Of a stretch of DNA of 64,000 nt, positions 17,297 through 27,781 are shown in pieces. The DNA lies in the NCBI GenBank assembly GCA_021821945.1, contig JAJZTF010000007.1:1-64000 (forward strand), written 5' to 3'. Made by a program: the position numbers and the translations under genes. A model generated the notes under the pieces. The model saw only the letters and a program-made list of their open reading frames with translations. It was not told where the DNA came from and did no database searches. The first letter of the stretch is position 1. Every line of letters begins with the position of its first letter. Source of the DNA: Pseudomonadota bacterium (GTDB lineage Bacteria; Pseudomonadota; Gammaproteobacteria; Burkholderiales; Gallionellaceae).

Positions 17297-19605
17297 GCAC
17301 GCTCCACGGAAATTTCGCCAAACATCGGACCGAGTCCTGCAGTCAATGGATGAGCCGCCGCGATGCGCACAACGCCTGACGGCAGGCGGTCATCCCTTTG
17401 CACCTTGAGCCGCGCGCGGGCGCTTCCCTGGCCGACCGACACCTCATCGCCGGCATTCAATCCCAGCATCCTGATCACTTCACCATTCATCCTTGCGGAG
17501 GGCGGCGCCGCATCCGGCGTCTTCTGCAGCGCATCGGCGCGGCGCACCAGCGCATCCGCGAAATGGATGGGCACGTCGGCCACGCGCTCAAGCGAAGCCA
17601 CCGTCCCGCCCGCCTTGTACGAGACGCTTTCCACGCGGTTGTCGAGCTTGCCCGATGCGCTCACCGCTTCTTCCCTTATCGCCTCGCTGCTGTCATAGTC
17701 GAAACCCGGGATGTCGAGCAGATTGCCCAGCACGCGCAGCACCTTCCATGCGGGGCGCGCATCGCCCAGGGGTTTCACCGCGCCCTTGAAGCTCTGGACT
17801 GTCCCTTCGTTGTTCACGAAGGTGCCCGAAGTCTCGGTGAAGGGCGCGATCGGCAGCATCACGTCGGCATATTCGCTCGCATGGTGCCTGAATGCCGACA
17901 TCGCAACCACCATGTCCGCCTGCTTCATCGCAGACATCGCAAGATCGGGGTTGTGCATGTCGAGCTCGGGCTCGACGTTCAGAAGAAGATAGGCCTTGCG
18001 GGGCTGCTTGAGCATCTCTTGCGCGTTCATCCCGGACTCTGGCAACGCACGCACCATGTGGCCTCCCACGCTGTTTGCGGCTTCCGCCAGGAATCCGAAC
18101 CTGGCGCCGGAAAGCTCCGCGATCTGGTTGGCCAGCGATGCAAGGCGCGAGGCCTCGGGATGCTGCTGCGCCAGATTTCCCAGCAATACCGCAGAGCGCT
18201 CTCCCGATGAAAGACTCTGCGCGATCGCCCTTGCCGCATCGCAAGGCTCGACTTCCAGAAGCTCGGCAGGGACTGCAGCCTCCTTGCGCAGGATGAGCGC
18301 CTTCAGGATCTGCGCCAGCATGTCCGCCATCTTCGAGGGCGGAACGATCGCCTTGTTCGCGACCTTCATCAGAAGATCGTCATCTGCGGCATGCACCACA
18401 TTCGCCTGCGCACCCGACTTGACCGCATTTCTGATGCGCTGCGCGATCAAGGGCTGGTCCTTCCTCAGGAAACTCCCGACGATCAGGAAGCGGTCGCATG
18501 AATTGAGTTCAGCGATCGGCATGCCAAGCCAGGGAGCTCCCTGTGTCTCCAAAGCAAAATCGGACTGGCGCAGCCTGAAGTCGACATTGTCCGAGCCCAT
18601 TGCGCGCACCAGCTTCTGCAGAAGATAAAGCTCCTCCAGCGTCGAATGCGGGGTTGCCAGCGCAGCGATGTGCTCCGCTCCTGCGCCTGCCTTGATCTGG
18701 CGCAAGCCGTTTGCGACATATTCGAGCGCTGCCGTCCATTCGACCTCGATCCACTGGTTGTTCTGCTTGATCATCGGGCGCGTCAGCCGCTCCGGAGAAT
18801 TCAATCCCTCGTAGCTGAACCTGTCCTTGTCGGAGATCCAGCATTCATTGATTGCCTCGTTCTCCACCGGGACGACGCGCATCACCTTGTTGTCCTTCAC
18901 GTGCACGGCGAGATTCGCTCCCAGTCCGTCGTGCGGGCTCACGGATCTGCGCCGCGAGAGCTCCCAGCTTCTTGCGGTGTAGCGGAAAGGCTTGCTGGTC
19001 AGGGCGCCTACCGGACAGAGGTCTATCATGTTGCCCGAGAGTTCCGATTCGACCGCGCTGTTGACGAAGCTCACGATCTCTGCGTGCTCCGAGCGGTTCG
19101 CCATGCCGAGTTCCATCTGGCCTGCGATCTCCTGGCCGAACCGCACGCAGCGCGTGCACTGTATGCAGCGGCTCATCTCGACCGTCGAGATGAGTTCGCC
19201 GATTTCCTTGGGCATCACCATGCGCTTTTCTTCCGCATAGCGGGAGGCGCCGCCGCCATAGCCCATCGCGAGATCCTGGAGCTGGCACTCGCCGCCCTGG
19301 TCGCATATCGGGCAATCCAGAGGATGGTTGATCAGCAAAAACTCCATCACGCCCTTTTGCGCCTTGACCGCCATCTCCGAATGCGTAAACACCTTCATGC
19401 CGTCCGCCGCCGGCGTTGCGCAAGCCGGAAGAGGCTTGGGCGCCTTTTCCACCTCGACCAGGCACATCCTGCAGTTGGCCGCGATGGAGAGCTTCTTGTG
19501 ATAGCAGAAATGCGGGATGTAGACACCGGCCTTGTGCGCCGCATCCATCACCGTGGAACCGCGTTCGGTCTCGATTAGCTTTCCATCAATTTCGATATTG
19601 ATCAT
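17293..19605 (-). CDS. nuoG: NADH-quinone oxidoreductase subunit G
   Basis: 770 aa from the ATG at 19605 (MINIEIDGK). This iron-sulfur subunit of the peripheral arm contains a 2Fe-2S ferredoxin domain ([15 protein letters not shown]), a His/Cys cluster ligand set ([14 protein letters not shown]), a 4Fe-4S motif ([13 protein letters not shown]) and a molybdopterin-oxidoreductase-like domain that lacks cofactor. It starts 11 bp after nuoF and overlaps nuoH by 4 nt. An upstream in-frame start (19629) is rejected because it runs over the nuoF stop. Confidence 0.96.
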   Translation of the reverse strand: MINIEIDGKLIETERGSTVMDAAHKAGVYIPHFCYHKKLSIAANCRMCLVEVEKAPKPLPACATPAADGMKVFTHSEMAVKAQKGVMEFLLINHPLDCPICDQGGECQLQDLAMGYGGGASRYAEEKRMVMPKEIGELISTVEMSRCIQCTRCVRFGQEIAGQMELGMANRSEHAEIVSFVNSAVESELSGNMIDLCPVGALTSKPFRYTARSWELSRRRSVSPHDGLGANLAVHVKDNKVMRVVPVENEAINECWISDKDRFSYEGLNSPERLTRPMIKQNNQWIEVEWTAALEYVANGLRQIKAGAGAEHIAALATPHSTLEELYLLQKLVRAMGSDNVDFRLRQSDFALETQGAPWLGMPIAELNSCDRFLIVGSFLRKDQPLIAQRIRNAVKSGAQANVVHAADDDLLMKVANKAIVPPSKMADMLAQILKALILRKEAAVPAELLEVEPCDAARAIAQSLSSGERSAVLLGNLAQQHPEASRLASLANQIAELSGARFGFLAEAANSVGGHMVRALPESGMNAQEMLKQPRKAYLLLNVEPELDMHNPDLAMSAMKQADMVVAMSAFRHHASEYADVMLPIAPFTETSGTFVNNEGTVQSFKGAVKPLGDARPAWKVLRVLGNLLDIPGFDYDSSEAIREEAVSASGKLDNRVESVSYKAGGTVASLERVADVPIHFADALVRRADALQKTPDAAPPSARMNGEVIRMLGLNAGDEVSVGQGSARARLKVQRDDRLPSGVVRIAAAHPLTAGLGPMFGEISVERA

Positions 19606-19616
19606 TGCGCACCCAC

Positions 19617-20882
19617 TTACACCAAGCAACGCTTGTGTTCGATGTGATATTCAAATTCCTGCCTGAAATTCCTGAGCATGCCCTGCACCGGCCATACCGC
19701 AGCTTCTCCAAGCGCGCATATGGTACGGCCTGCGATGTTCTCGCCCACGGAGAGCAAGAGATCCAGGTCTTCCGGCCTGCCCTGGCCGTGCTCGATGCGG
19801 TGCACGACGCGATACAGCCATCCGGTACCTTCCCTGCATGGAGTGCACTGCCCGCATGACTCCTCGTGATAGAAATAGGAAAGCCGCTCGAGCGCGCGCA
19901 CCATGCACACCGTCTCGTCCATCACGATCACGGCACCGCTGCCCAATCCCGAACCCGCCTTCTGTATCGAGTCGTAGTCCATCGTGAGATCCATCATCAC
20001 CTCGCCCGGCAAAACCGGCATCGAGGATCCGCCGGGAATCACGGCCTTGAGCCTGTGGCCGTTGCGCACGCCGCCCGCCATCTGCAAGAGATCTGCGAAA
20101 GGCGTACCCATCGGCACTTCGAAGTTGCCGGGGTTGTTGACATGGCCAGTGACAGAGAAAAGCTTGGTTCCGCCGTTGTTGGGCTTGCCAAGCTCGAGGA
20201 ATTTCTGCCCGCCATGATTGATGATGTAGGGAATGCTGGCAAAGGTCTCGGTGTTGTTGATCGTGGTAGGCTTGCCATAAAGGCCGAAGCTTGCAGGGAA
20301 GGGCGGCTTGAAGCGCGGCTGCCCCTTCTTGCCCTCTATGGATTCGAGCAGCGCAGTCTCCTCTCCGCAGATGTAGGCGCCATAACCGAGATGGTTGTGA
20401 AGATCGAAGCTGAAGTCCGATCCCAGGATATTCTCGCCGAGATAACCGGCGGCGCGCGCGATCTCGCAAGCCTCCTCCATGCGCTGGTAGGCCTCGAATA
20501 TCTCGCCGTGTATGTAGTTGTAACCCGTCCTGACACCCATCGTGTAGGCCGCGATCGCCATGCCTTCGATCAGAAGGTGCGGGTTGTAGAGCAGGATGTC
20601 CCAGTCCTTGCATGTGCCGGGCTCGCCTTCGTCCGAGTTGCAGACGATGTACTTGTCGCCATCGTAATTCCTGGGCATGAAGCTCCACTTCAACCCCGTC
20701 GGAAATCCCGCACCGCCACGGCCTCTGAGCGCGGAAAGCTTGACCTCCGCGATGATCGCGTCCGGCGACATCTTCTCTGTCAGCACGCGGCGCAGCGCCT
20801 GGTAGCCGCCGACCTTGAGATAGTTCTCGAGCGTCCACGGCTGATCGAAATGCATCGTGGTTTGGGTGACCGGGCCTCTCAT
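19617..20882 (-). CDS. nuoF: NADH-quinone oxidoreductase subunit F
   Basis: 421 aa NADH-dehydrogenase subunit that binds NADH, FMN and cluster N3. The NADH/FMN-binding glycine-rich loop [10 protein letters not shown], the [17 protein letters not shown] block, and the 4Fe-4S motif [11 protein letters not shown] are present. ATG at 20882 is chosen because it overlaps the nuoE stop by 4 nt; the frame upstream lies inside nuoE. Confidence 0.96.
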   Translation of the reverse strand: MRGPVTQTTMHFDQPWTLENYLKVGGYQALRRVLTEKMSPDAIIAEVKLSALRGRGGAGFPTGLKWSFMPRNYDGDKYIVCNSDEGEPGTCKDWDILLYNPHLLIEGMAIAAYTMGVRTGYNYIHGEIFEAYQRMEEACEIARAAGYLGENILGSDFSFDLHNHLGYGAYICGEETALLESIEGKKGQPRFKPPFPASFGLYGKPTTINNTETFASIPYIINHGGQKFLELGKPNNGGTKLFSVTGHVNNPGNFEVPMGTPFADLLQMAGGVRNGHRLKAVIPGGSSMPVLPGEVMMDLTMDYDSIQKAGSGLGSGAVIVMDETVCMVRALERLSYFYHEESCGQCTPCREGTGWLYRVVHRIEHGQGRPEDLDLLLSVGENIAGRTICALGEAAVWPVQGMLRNFRQEFEYHIEHKRCLV

Positions 20883-21358
20883 GACTTGTCCAATTCCGCC
20901 AGAATCTGGTCGATCTTCTCGTGGGTCAGGCGACCGCACAGCTTCTTGTTGTTGATGGTGAAGAGAGGCGCATCCTTGCAGGCACCCATGCACTCGCCTT
21001 CCCTCAGTCCGTATTTCCCGTCCGCGCTCACCTCGCCGATCCCTATGCCGAGCCTGGAACTGAGATACGCCACCGTGTCTTCAGCCCCGCAAAGCGTGCA
21101 GGAAAGATTGGTGCACACCGTGATGGTGTGCTTCCCCATGGGCTTCAGGTTGTACATGTGATAGAAGGTCGCGACCTCGAACACCGCGATCTCGGGCATG
21201 CCGAGATAGGATGCGATGTCGCTCATGTCATCGGTCGAGATCCAGCCCTTCTCGTCCTGCACGAAGCGCAGTGCGGCCATCACCGCCGACTGCCTATGGT
21301 CGGCCGGATATTTCTTCAGTTCACGGTCGATCTGTTCTTGAATGCTTGCGGATAACAT
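20879..21358 (-). CDS. nuoE: NADH-quinone oxidoreductase subunit E
   Basis: 159 aa from ATG 21358. The thioredoxin-fold subunit carries the 2Fe-2S cluster N1a, bound by cysteines in [10 protein letters not shown] and [10 protein letters not shown]. Its start shares one base with the nuoD stop, and its end overlaps nuoF by 4 nt, so translation of D, E and F is probably coupled. Confidence 0.96.
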   Translation of the reverse strand: MLSASIQEQIDRELKKYPADHRQSAVMAALRFVQDEKGWISTDDMSDIASYLGMPEIAVFEVATFYHMYNLKPMGKHTITVCTNLSCTLCGAEDTVAYLSSRLGIGIGEVSADGKYGLREGECMGACKDAPLFTINNKKLCGRLTHEKIDQILAELDKS

Positions 21359-22611
21359 TATCTGTCTATCTCTCCAAAAACGATGTCCTGCGTGCCGATG
21401 ATGGTCACGACGTCCGCGATCATGTGGCCCCGCGCCATCTCGTCCAGCGTCGAAAGATGCACGAATCCGGGCGCGCGTATCTTCAGGCGGTATGGCTTGT
21501 TGGCGCCGTCGGAAATCATGTAGATACCAAACTCCCCCTTGGGGTGCTCGACCGCCGCATAGGCCTCCCCTTCCGCGATGTGCATGCCCTCGGTGAAAAG
21601 CTTGAAGTGATGGATCAGCTCCTCCATGTTCTGCTTCATCGATTCGCGCGCAGGCGGCGCATACTTGTGGTTGGCCGTGATCACGGGGCCAGGGTTCGCG
21701 CGCAGCCAGTCTATGCACTGCTTGATGATGCGGTTGCTCTGCCGCATCTCCTCGACGCGCACGAGATAGCGGTCATAGGTGTCTCCGTTCACGCCCACGG
21801 GGATGTCGAAATCCAGCCTGTCGTACACCGCATAGGGCTGCTTCTTGCGCAGATCCCACTCCACACCAGATCCGCGCAGCATGGGTCCGGTCACGCCCAG
21901 CGCGACCGCGCGCTCCGGCGACAGCACGCCTATGCCGACGGTGCGCTGCTTCCAGATCCGGTTGTCGGTCAGAAGCGTCTCGTATTCGTCCACATGCTTC
22001 GGGAAACGCTGGGTGAAATCCTCGAGAAAATCGAGCAGCGACCCCTGGCGGTTCGCATTCATCCTCTTGATCGCCGCCTCGTTGTGCACCTTCGATGCCT
22101 GATACTGCGGCATGCTGTCCGGCAAGTCCCGGTACACGCCCCCCGGGCGGTAATATGCCGCATGCATGCGCGCGCCGGACACCGCCTCGTAGGCATCCAT
22201 CAGATCCTCGCGCTCCCTGAAGCAATAGAGGAAAACGGTCATCGCACCGATGTCCAGCCCGTGCGCGCCAAGCCACATCAGGTGATTCAGAAGGCGCGTG
22301 ACCTCGTCGAACATCACGCGTATGTATTGCGCGCGTATCGGCACGTCTATGCCTGCGAGCTTCTCGATCGCCTGCACATAGGCATGCTCGTTGCAGAGCA
22401 TGGAAACATAATCCAGCCTGTCCATGTAGGGCAGGGATTGCAGGTAGGTCTTGTGTTCCGCAAGCTTCTCGGTCGCGCGATGCAGCAATCCGATGTGCGG
22501 GTCGGCGCGCATCACGACCTCGCCGTCCAGCTCCAGCACCAGACGCAGCACGCCGTGCGCCGCCGGATGCTGGGGCCCAAAATTCATCGTGTAATTCTTG
22601 ATCTCAGGCAT
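21358..22611 (-). CDS. nuoD: NADH-quinone oxidoreductase subunit D
   Basis: 417 aa quinone-site subunit related to the [NiFe]-hydrogenase large subunit, without the nickel ligands. The N-terminal [14 protein letters not shown] loop with the quinone-contacting histidine, the tyrosine-bearing [12 protein letters not shown] region and the C-terminal DIVFGEIDR are conserved. NuoC and NuoD are separate genes, unlike the fusion in E. coli. It starts 9 bp after nuoC. Confidence 0.97.
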   Translation of the reverse strand: MPEIKNYTMNFGPQHPAAHGVLRLVLELDGEVVMRADPHIGLLHRATEKLAEHKTYLQSLPYMDRLDYVSMLCNEHAYVQAIEKLAGIDVPIRAQYIRVMFDEVTRLLNHLMWLGAHGLDIGAMTVFLYCFREREDLMDAYEAVSGARMHAAYYRPGGVYRDLPDSMPQYQASKVHNEAAIKRMNANRQGSLLDFLEDFTQRFPKHVDEYETLLTDNRIWKQRTVGIGVLSPERAVALGVTGPMLRGSGVEWDLRKKQPYAVYDRLDFDIPVGVNGDTYDRYLVRVEEMRQSNRIIKQCIDWLRANPGPVITANHKYAPPARESMKQNMEELIHHFKLFTEGMHIAEGEAYAAVEHPKGEFGIYMISDGANKPYRLKIRAPGFVHLSTLDEMARGHMIADVVTIIGTQDIVFGEIDR

Positions 22612-22620
22612 GTGTTGTCC

Positions 22621-23211
22621 TCAGTTGCTGCCGAAGTTTTCTTCCCGGATGATGCGCGGCGTCACAACCCTGGGCTCGATCGAGACAGGCTGATAGACGA
22701 CGCGCTGCTGCTCCGGATCGTAGCGCATCTCCACATGACCCGAGAGCGGGAAGTCCTTGCGGAAAGGATTCCCGACGAAACCGTAATCGGTGAGGATGCG
22801 GCGCAGATCCGGATGGCCCGTGAAGATGATGCCGAAGAAATCGAATGCCTCGCGCTCGAACCAGTTTGCATCCGGCCATATCCCGGCGACGGAATCGACC
22901 ACCGGGAAGTCGTCGTCTTCCGCGAAAACCCTCACGCGCAGGCGGCGGTTGTGCACATGGGAAAGAAGGTGATACACGACGGCAAACCGCCTGCCCTCCC
23001 AGTCCCTGTATTCGGAGTAATCCACGCCGCAAAGGTCTATCAGCTGGGCGAAGCGCAGCGCCTCGGCATCCCTCAGCTGAACCATCACGGCAGGAAGTTC
23101 GGACGCCCTGATGACGATGGTGGTCTCGCCCAAGGCCTCGCGAAGAGATACCAGCTTGTCACCCAGAAGGCCCGTCAATTCTTCACGCAATGATTTCTTC
23201 TCGGTCATCAT
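22621..23211 (-). CDS. nuoC: NADH-quinone oxidoreductase subunit C
   Basis: 196 aa, the 30-kDa-type subunit of complex I. The signature ERE(A/V)[23 protein letters not shown] region (split here by one residue) and the end motif FRKDFPLSG are present. Two adjacent ATG codons (23211 and 23208) are possible starts. It lies 7 bp after nuoB. Confidence 0.94.
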   Translation of the reverse strand: MMTEKKSLREELTGLLGDKLVSLREALGETTIVIRASELPAVMVQLRDAEALRFAQLIDLCGVDYSEYRDWEGRRFAVVYHLLSHVHNRRLRVRVFAEDDDFPVVDSVAGIWPDANWFEREAFDFFGIIFTGHPDLRRILTDYGFVGNPFRKDFPLSGHVEMRYDPEQQRVVYQPVSIEPRVVTPRIIREENFGSN

Positions 23212-23218
23212 TCAAGCC

Positions 23219-23695
23219 TTATCGAGCGATGGTATTGGTGCGCTTGATCTTGTTCTGGAGCTGGATCAGGCCGAAGAGCAGCGCCTCCGCGGTCGGCGGG
23301 CAGCCGGGCACATAGATGTCGACGGGGACGATGCGATCGCAGCCGCGCACCACGGAATAGGAATAGTGATAGTAACCGCCGCCATTCGCGCACGAGCCCA
23401 TCGACACCACCCAGCGGGGCTCGGACATCTGGTCGTACACCTTGCGCAGCGCTGGCGCCATCTTGTTGCAAAGCGTGCCCGCCACGATCATCACGTCGGA
23501 CTGCCTGGGACTCGGGCGGAACACGATGCCGAAGCGATCAAGGTCATAGCGCGCAGCACCCGCCTCCATCATTTCGACCGCGCAACAGGCAAGACCGAAA
23601 GTCATCGGCCACAGGGAGCCGGTGCGCGTATAATTGATGATGGTGTCGAGCGTGGTGGTGACCACACCCTTCTCCAGCACACCTTCTATTCCCAT
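23219..23695 (-). CDS. nuoB: NADH-quinone oxidoreductase subunit B
   Basis: 158 aa from ATG 23695. It holds the terminal 4Fe-4S cluster N2 next to the quinone. Ligand cysteines are in [20 protein letters not shown] and [11 protein letters not shown]. The start lies inside the end of nuoA (10-bp overlap). The longer upstream frame is rejected because [10 protein letters not shown] is the normal N-terminus. Confidence 0.97.
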   Translation of the reverse strand: MGIEGVLEKGVVTTTLDTIINYTRTGSLWPMTFGLACCAVEMMEAGAARYDLDRFGIVFRPSPRQSDVMIVAGTLCNKMAPALRKVYDQMSEPRWVVSMGSCANGGGYYHYSYSVVRGCDRIVPVDIYVPGCPPTAEALLFGLIQLQNKIKRTNTIAR

Positions 23696-24042
23696 TCCAG
23701 TGCCCCTCTCATCCACTCATAGACAAAGCCCACCACCAGGATGGCCAGAAAGATCATCATGGAAACGAAGCCGAACATGCCGATCTCCTTGAGCACGATG
23801 GCCCAGGGAAAAAGGAAGGCGATTTCCAGATCAAACAGGATGAAGAGTATGGCAACCAGGTAGTAGCGCACATCGAACTTCATGCGCGCATCCTCGAAGG
23901 CCTCGAAGCCGCACTCGTAAGGAGACAGTTTTTCGCCGTCCGGGCGATGAGGCGCCGCGAACCTGCCAAGCAAGACAGGCGCAATGCCGAATGCCAGTCC
24001 GACGCAGATGAACAGCAGCACCGGAAAATAGTTTTCCAACAT
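23686..24042 (-). CDS. nuoA: NADH-quinone oxidoreductase subunit A
   Basis: 118 aa from ATG 24042 ([10 protein letters not shown]), with three transmembrane helices. The conserved [21 protein letters not shown] block (the acidic loop next to the quinone channel) is present. It is the first gene of the nuo operon and is preceded by a G-rich leader (seven G residues, 24050-24056 region). tRNA-Leu lies 112 bp upstream. Confidence 0.96.
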   Translation of the reverse strand: MLENYFPVLLFICVGLAFGIAPVLLGRFAAPHRPDGEKLSPYECGFEAFEDARMKFDVRYYLVAILFILFDLEIAFLFPWAIVLKEIGMFGFVSMMIFLAILVVGFVYEWMRGALEWE

Positions 24043-24070
24043 CGAGCTTCCCCCCCCTCTCATGTACAGA

Positions 24071-24098
24071 ATTCTTGAACCAACCCCGAGGGAGTCAA
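24071..24098 (-). promoter_or_regulatory. Possible nuo operon promoter
   Basis: On the minus strand TTGACT (24098-24093) and AAGAAT (24076-24071) are separated by 16 bp, between tRNA-Leu and nuoA. The -35 box is 5 of 6 and the -10 box 4 of 6 against consensus. Readthrough from the tpiA-secG-tRNA transcript is equally possible. Confidence 0.35.
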
Positions 24099-24154
24099 AT
24101 CAGAATCGTTATAATTTAAAAGGTGCCAATGCGCTCGAGCATCGGCTTTCTAAT

Positions 24155-24241
<87 letters not shown>

Positions 24242-24263
24242 GTTTATATTTCTAGCGTCCCGA

Positions 24264-24590
24264 TTATTTCGGGATCTCTTTGAGTTTTGAATTATCCACA
24301 GGCGCCGCAGCAGGCACTTTCATGGCCGCCGCCTTATCCATCACGCCTTGCTGCTGGGCCGGGTGAGAATAAAGGTAAGTCAACGACAAACTGGTCACAA
24401 AGAATATCGCGGCGGCAACCGCCGTGCTGCGGCTCAAGAAATTCGCAGACCCCGCCGACCCGAAAAGGCTGCCCGCAGAACCGCTGCCGAAAGCCGCCCC
24501 CATGTCAGCACCCTTGCCATGCTGAAGCAGGACCAGACCGCAAAGCACGATCGCCGTCAACAAATGCACTACCCAAACAATTGTTTCCAC
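24264..24590 (-). CDS. secG: Protein translocase subunit SecG
   Basis: 108 aa. SecG stimulates SecYE protein export in the inner membrane. Two hydrophobic helices flank the loop LLQHGKGADMGAAFGSGSAG, the family signature. The proline/lysine-rich tail is variable. It follows tpiA by 9 bp on the minus strand and precedes tRNA-Leu by 22 bp. Confidence 0.95.
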   Translation of the reverse strand: METIVWVVHLLTAIVLCGLVLLQHGKGADMGAAFGSGSAGSLFGSAGSANFLSRSTAVAAAIFFVTSLSLTYLYSHPAQQQGVMDKAAAMKVPAAAPVDNSKLKEIPK

Positions 24591-24599
24591 AAACCACTC

Positions 24600-25349
24600 C
24601 TATTGTGCCGCGCGGCATATCGCCACGAAGTCATCAACCAAAAGCGACGCACCGCCCACCAACCCGCCGTCGATGTCGGGCATCGCAAAAAGCTCCGCCG
24701 CATTCGCGGCCTTCACACTGCCACCATACAGTGTGCACAAATTCTCCGCCACCTTCGCATCGCGAGCACCCACCCTCTGACGGATGAAAGCATGCACGGC
24801 CTGGGCCTGATCGGGGCTCGCCGTCCTGCCGGTGCCTATCGCCCAGACAGGCTCATAGGCAACCACCGCGCGCGACAGCGCATCCACACCCGAAAAATCC
24901 AGAACCGCATCGAGCTGCCTCGCAACGACCTCTTCGGTCACGCCAGACTCGCGCTCGACAAGCGTCTCCCCGACACACAGGATGGGCGTGAGCCCGACCT
25001 TCTGCGCGGCTGCAAACTTCTGCGCCACGATCCCGTCGCTCTCGCCATACAGCGCGCGACGCTCCGAATGTCCGATGATTACATAACTGCATGCAAAGTC
25101 AACCAGCATGCCGGGAGCAACCTCGCCCGTATAGGCACCTTCTTCGAACTGACTCAGGTTCTGCGCACCCCAGGAAACATTGGTGCCCTGCAGCATGGAT
25201 TGCGCCTGAGCCAGATATGGATGGGGAACACAGACTGCATACGCGCCCTTCATTTGCCGCACGCCTTCCGATACACCCTGCAACAAGGCCCGATTTACAT
25301 CCAGACGGCCATACATTTTCCAGTTTCCGACTACCAGTTTACGACGCAT
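24600..25349 (-). CDS. tpiA: Triose-phosphate isomerase
   Basis: 249 aa TIM-barrel enzyme interconverting dihydroxyacetone phosphate and glyceraldehyde-3-phosphate. The substrate loop GNWKMY (Lys11), the catalytic histidine in IIGHSERR and the catalytic glutamate in AYEPVWAIGTG are visible. ATG at 25349 is preferred over an upstream TTG. First gene of the tpiA-secG-tRNA-nuo block, with its own promoter at 25385-25413. Confidence 0.97.
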   Translation of the reverse strand: MRRKLVVGNWKMYGRLDVNRALLQGVSEGVRQMKGAYAVCVPHPYLAQAQSMLQGTNVSWGAQNLSQFEEGAYTGEVAPGMLVDFACSYVIIGHSERRALYGESDGIVAQKFAAAQKVGLTPILCVGETLVERESGVTEEVVARQLDAVLDFSGVDALSRAVVAYEPVWAIGTGRTASPDQAQAVHAFIRQRVGARDAKVAENLCTLYGGSVKAANAAELFAMPDIDGGLVGGASLLVDDFVAICRAAQ

Positions 25350-25384
25350 CGCGATCAATCCAGTCAGCTTTTCGAATTAATGCA

Positions 25385-25413
25385 ATCGTACCTGCGAACG
25401 CGATTGAGGTCAA
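25385..25413 (-). promoter_or_regulatory. Promoter for tpiA
   Basis: On the minus strand TTGACC (25413-25408) and TACGAT (25390-25385) are spaced by 17 bp, about 36 bp upstream of the tpiA ATG. The match is 5 of 6 at -35 and 4 of 6 at -10. Confidence 0.5.
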
Positions 25414-25546
25414 TCTTTATAACCCGTTGTGCGTACGCAAAACGGATTGCAGCGCAAAATTGCCCCGGCTGTCAACGATGCAATTCAAAGGGTTACATCT
25501 GCCGAAAAAGCTTTAGTCGGGTAGAATGGCTGGCAGGAAAAATCCC

Positions 25547-26608
25547 ATGCCGACCAGCCCTGCCAGCACCTCAAGCCTCCCCTTCTCGCCGCCCCTCACG
25601 GATGCGAGAGGCCGCCCCATGCGCGACCTGCGCATCTCCGTGACGGACCGCTGCAACCTGCGCTGCACCTACTGCATGCCCCGCGAAATCTTCGACAGAA
25701 ACCATGTCTTCCTGCCGCGCAGCGATCTTTTGAGCTTCGAGGAAATCCTCTGCATCGCGCGCACCTTCGTCAGTCTCGGCATAAGAAAGATCAGGCTGAC
25801 AGGAGGAGAACCGCTGCTGCGCCGCGGCGTCGAGAATCTGGTGCGCGAACTCGCAAGGCTGACGGACGAAGGCGGCGCACCCATAGAGGTGACGCTGACC
25901 ACCAACGGCGTGCTGCTCGCGCAAAAGGCAAAGGCATTGAAGGATGCCGGACTTGCAAGGCTCACCGTAAGCCTTGACGGGTTGAGCGATGCGGTATTCA
26001 AACGCATGAGCGATGTGGATGTTCCGGTCTCGACCGTTCTGAACGGCATCGCATCCGCAAAGCAGGCGGGCTTTTCTTCGATCAAGGTCAACATGGTGGT
26101 CAAGCGCCATGTCAACGACCACGAACTGCTGCCCATGGCCCGCCACTTCAAAGACAGCGGCATCACGCTGCGCTTCATCGAGTACATGGATGTGGGCAGC
26201 ACGAACGGCTGGCGCATGGAGGAGGTGGTGACAGCCGGCGAGATCCTCGAGGTCATAGGCTCGCAGTATCCACTCGAGAGGCTGGGCGCCGGGGACGGGG
26301 TCGCACAGCGCTGGCGCTATCGGGATGGCAAAGGCGAGATCGGCATCATCGCCTCCGTCACCCAGGCATTCTGCGACGGCTGCACGCGCATGCGGCTGTC
26401 CACCGACGGCAAGCTCTACACCTGCCTTTTCGCAGAAGACGCGAAGGCGGATCTGAAAACCATGCTGCGCAATGGCAAAACAGAAGAGGATCTGAAGCAG
26501 GCCATCTCGGACTGCTGGAAGATCCGCGAAGACCGCTATTCGCAGATCCGCCACCAGCTCACCGAATCGCATTTCAAAAAGATAGAGATGTCCTACATAG
26601 GTGGATGA
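25547..26608 (+). CDS. moaA: GTP 3',8-cyclase MoaA
   Basis: 353 aa radical SAM enzyme that starts molybdenum cofactor synthesis by rearranging GTP. The N-terminal cluster motif is CNLRCTYC, the C-terminal cluster cysteines are in FCDGCTRMRLSTDGKLYTC, and the protein ends in Gly-Gly, which is functionally required. ATG 25547 has an AGGAAA ribosome binding site; ATG 25526 in the same frame would add seven residues. It heads the eight-gene moa/mob/moe operon, divergent from tpiA. Confidence 0.96.
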   Translation: MPTSPASTSSLPFSPPLTDARGRPMRDLRISVTDRCNLRCTYCMPREIFDRNHVFLPRSDLLSFEEILCIARTFVSLGIRKIRLTGGEPLLRRGVENLVRELARLTDEGGAPIEVTLTTNGVLLAQKAKALKDAGLARLTVSLDGLSDAVFKRMSDVDVPVSTVLNGIASAKQAGFSSIKVNMVVKRHVNDHELLPMARHFKDSGITLRFIEYMDVGSTNGWRMEEVVTAGEILEVIGSQYPLERLGAGDGVAQRWRYRDGKGEIGIIASVTQAFCDGCTRMRLSTDGKLYTCLFAEDAKADLKTMLRNGKTEEDLKQAISDCWKIREDRYSQIRHQLTESHFKKIEMSYIGG

Positions 26609-26620
26609 AAGGAGAAAATC

Positions 26621-27118
26621 ATGAGCGAACTCACACACTTTTCCGATTCAGGACGGGCAAGAATGGTCGATGTCTCTGACAAGCCCGACACGCTGCGCAC
26701 CGCAATCGCAAGCGGCGTGCTGCGCATGCAGATGGGGACGCTGGTCAGAATACGCGAGGGAAAGATCGCCAAGGGCGACGTGCTGACGGTCGCGGACGTT
26801 GCGGCCGTGATGGCCGCCAAGCGCACGCCCGACATCATCCCGATGTGCCATTCCATCGCGCTCTCCGGCGTATCCGTGGAATTTTCCGAGGTGCTCAAGC
26901 CGGACCATTACGGCATGGTGGGCATCAGGGTCGTCGCGACCGCAAGCTGCAGGGGGCAGACAGGCGTCGAGATGGAGGCGATGACCGCGGCCAGCGTCGC
27001 CCTGCTCACGATCTACGACATGTGCAAGTCAGTCGACCGCGGCATGCGCATCGCCTCGGTACAGCTCGATGAGAAGAGGGGCGGCAAGAGCGGCCTCTGG
27101 CAGAGGGAGGCGTCATGA
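26621..27118 (+). CDS. moaC: Cyclic pyranopterin monophosphate synthase MoaC
   Basis: 165 aa. MoaC converts the MoaA product (3',8-cH2GTP) to cyclic pyranopterin monophosphate. Conserved segments are MVDVSDKPDTLRTA, IPMCHSIAL, GVEMEAMTAASVALLTIYDMCKS (in parts) and the C-terminal KSGGK-like sequence KRGGKSG. It overlaps moaD by 4 nt. Confidence 0.97.
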   Translation: MSELTHFSDSGRARMVDVSDKPDTLRTAIASGVLRMQMGTLVRIREGKIAKGDVLTVADVAAVMAAKRTPDIIPMCHSIALSGVSVEFSEVLKPDHYGMVGIRVVATASCRGQTGVEMEAMTAASVALLTIYDMCKSVDRGMRIASVQLDEKRGGKSGLWQREAS

Positions 27119-27354
27119 TAGACGTGCTTTTCTTCGGCCCCGTCGTCGAGCGCACCGGCATGCGGGCGTTAAAGGTCGAACACAGGCCAGGCATGACGCT
27201 CATGGAACTGCGCGACGAACTCGCGGCAAAATTCCCGAGCGCATTCGAGATCGTCTGCCTCTTTGCAGTGGATGGCCAGCATGTGCGGGACCTCACGATG
27301 CCGCTGGCCGATCGCAGCGAGGTCACTTTCATGGCGAGATTTTCGGGAGGATGA
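27115..27354 (+). CDS. moaD: Molybdopterin synthase small subunit MoaD
   Basis: 79 aa ubiquitin-like sulfur carrier. The C-terminal Gly-Gly, which becomes a thiocarboxylate, is intact (ARFSGG). It donates sulfur to MoaE for dithiolene formation. It overlaps moaC by 4 nt, and moaE begins 1 nt after its stop. Confidence 0.94.
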   Translation: MIDVLFFGPVVERTGMRALKVEHRPGMTLMELRDELAAKFPSAFEIVCLFAVDGQHVRDLTMPLADRSEVTFMARFSGG

Positions 27355-27355
27355 G

Positions 27356-27781
27356 ATGAGGGATCAGGTCAGGATACAGGAGGAGGATTTCTCCCAGGAT
27401 GAGGAAATTGCGGCGCTCAAGAATAGCTCCCGGCGCATCGGAGGAATCGCGACCTTCCTGGGCTGTGCGAGGGATTTTTCCGAGGGACGCGAAGTCTCCA
27501 GGATCAGCTTCGAGGCCTATGGCAGCATGGCCTTGTCAGAGATGAAAAATCTGCGTCTGGACGCGATTGAAAGATTCGGACTGATCGATGCGCGCATCGT
27601 GCACCGCATCGCAAGCGTCTCCGCCGGGGACAACATCGTTTTCATCGCGGCCGGTGCAGAGCATCGGAAGGCCGCCTTTGACGCATGCCGCTACATGATA
27701 GACGAGCTGAAAATGCGCGTGCCGATCTGGAAAAAGGAAATCACCCCGGAAGGCGATGCGTGGGTGTCTTTCCATCCATGA
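27356..27781 (+). CDS. moaE: Molybdopterin synthase catalytic subunit MoaE
   Basis: 141 aa from ATG 27356, which has GGGAGG in front; the frame upstream lies in moaD. MoaE converts cyclic pyranopterin monophosphate to molybdopterin. Conserved elements are GIATFLGCARDFSEG, the AGDNIVFIAAGAEHRKAAFDAC segment (HR pair) and the lysines in VPIWKKE. It overlaps mobB by 4 nt. Confidence 0.96.
   Translation: MRDQVRIQEEDFSQDEEIAALKNSSRRIGGIATFLGCARDFSEGREVSRISFEAYGSMALSEMKNLRLDAIERFGLIDARIVHRIASVSAGDNIVFIAAGAEHRKAAFDACRYMIDELKMRVPIWKKEITPEGDAWVSFHP

Noticed and set aside
21211..23193. Long plus-strand frame (660 aa) antisense to nuoC-nuoD
   Set aside because: The nuo genes explain this DNA; the antisense protein has no recognisable domain and crosses two real gene boundaries.
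25350..25546. Moco riboswitch before moaA
   Set aside because: The leader is short and shared with the tpiA promoter, and I see none of the conserved helices of the Moco RNA motif.
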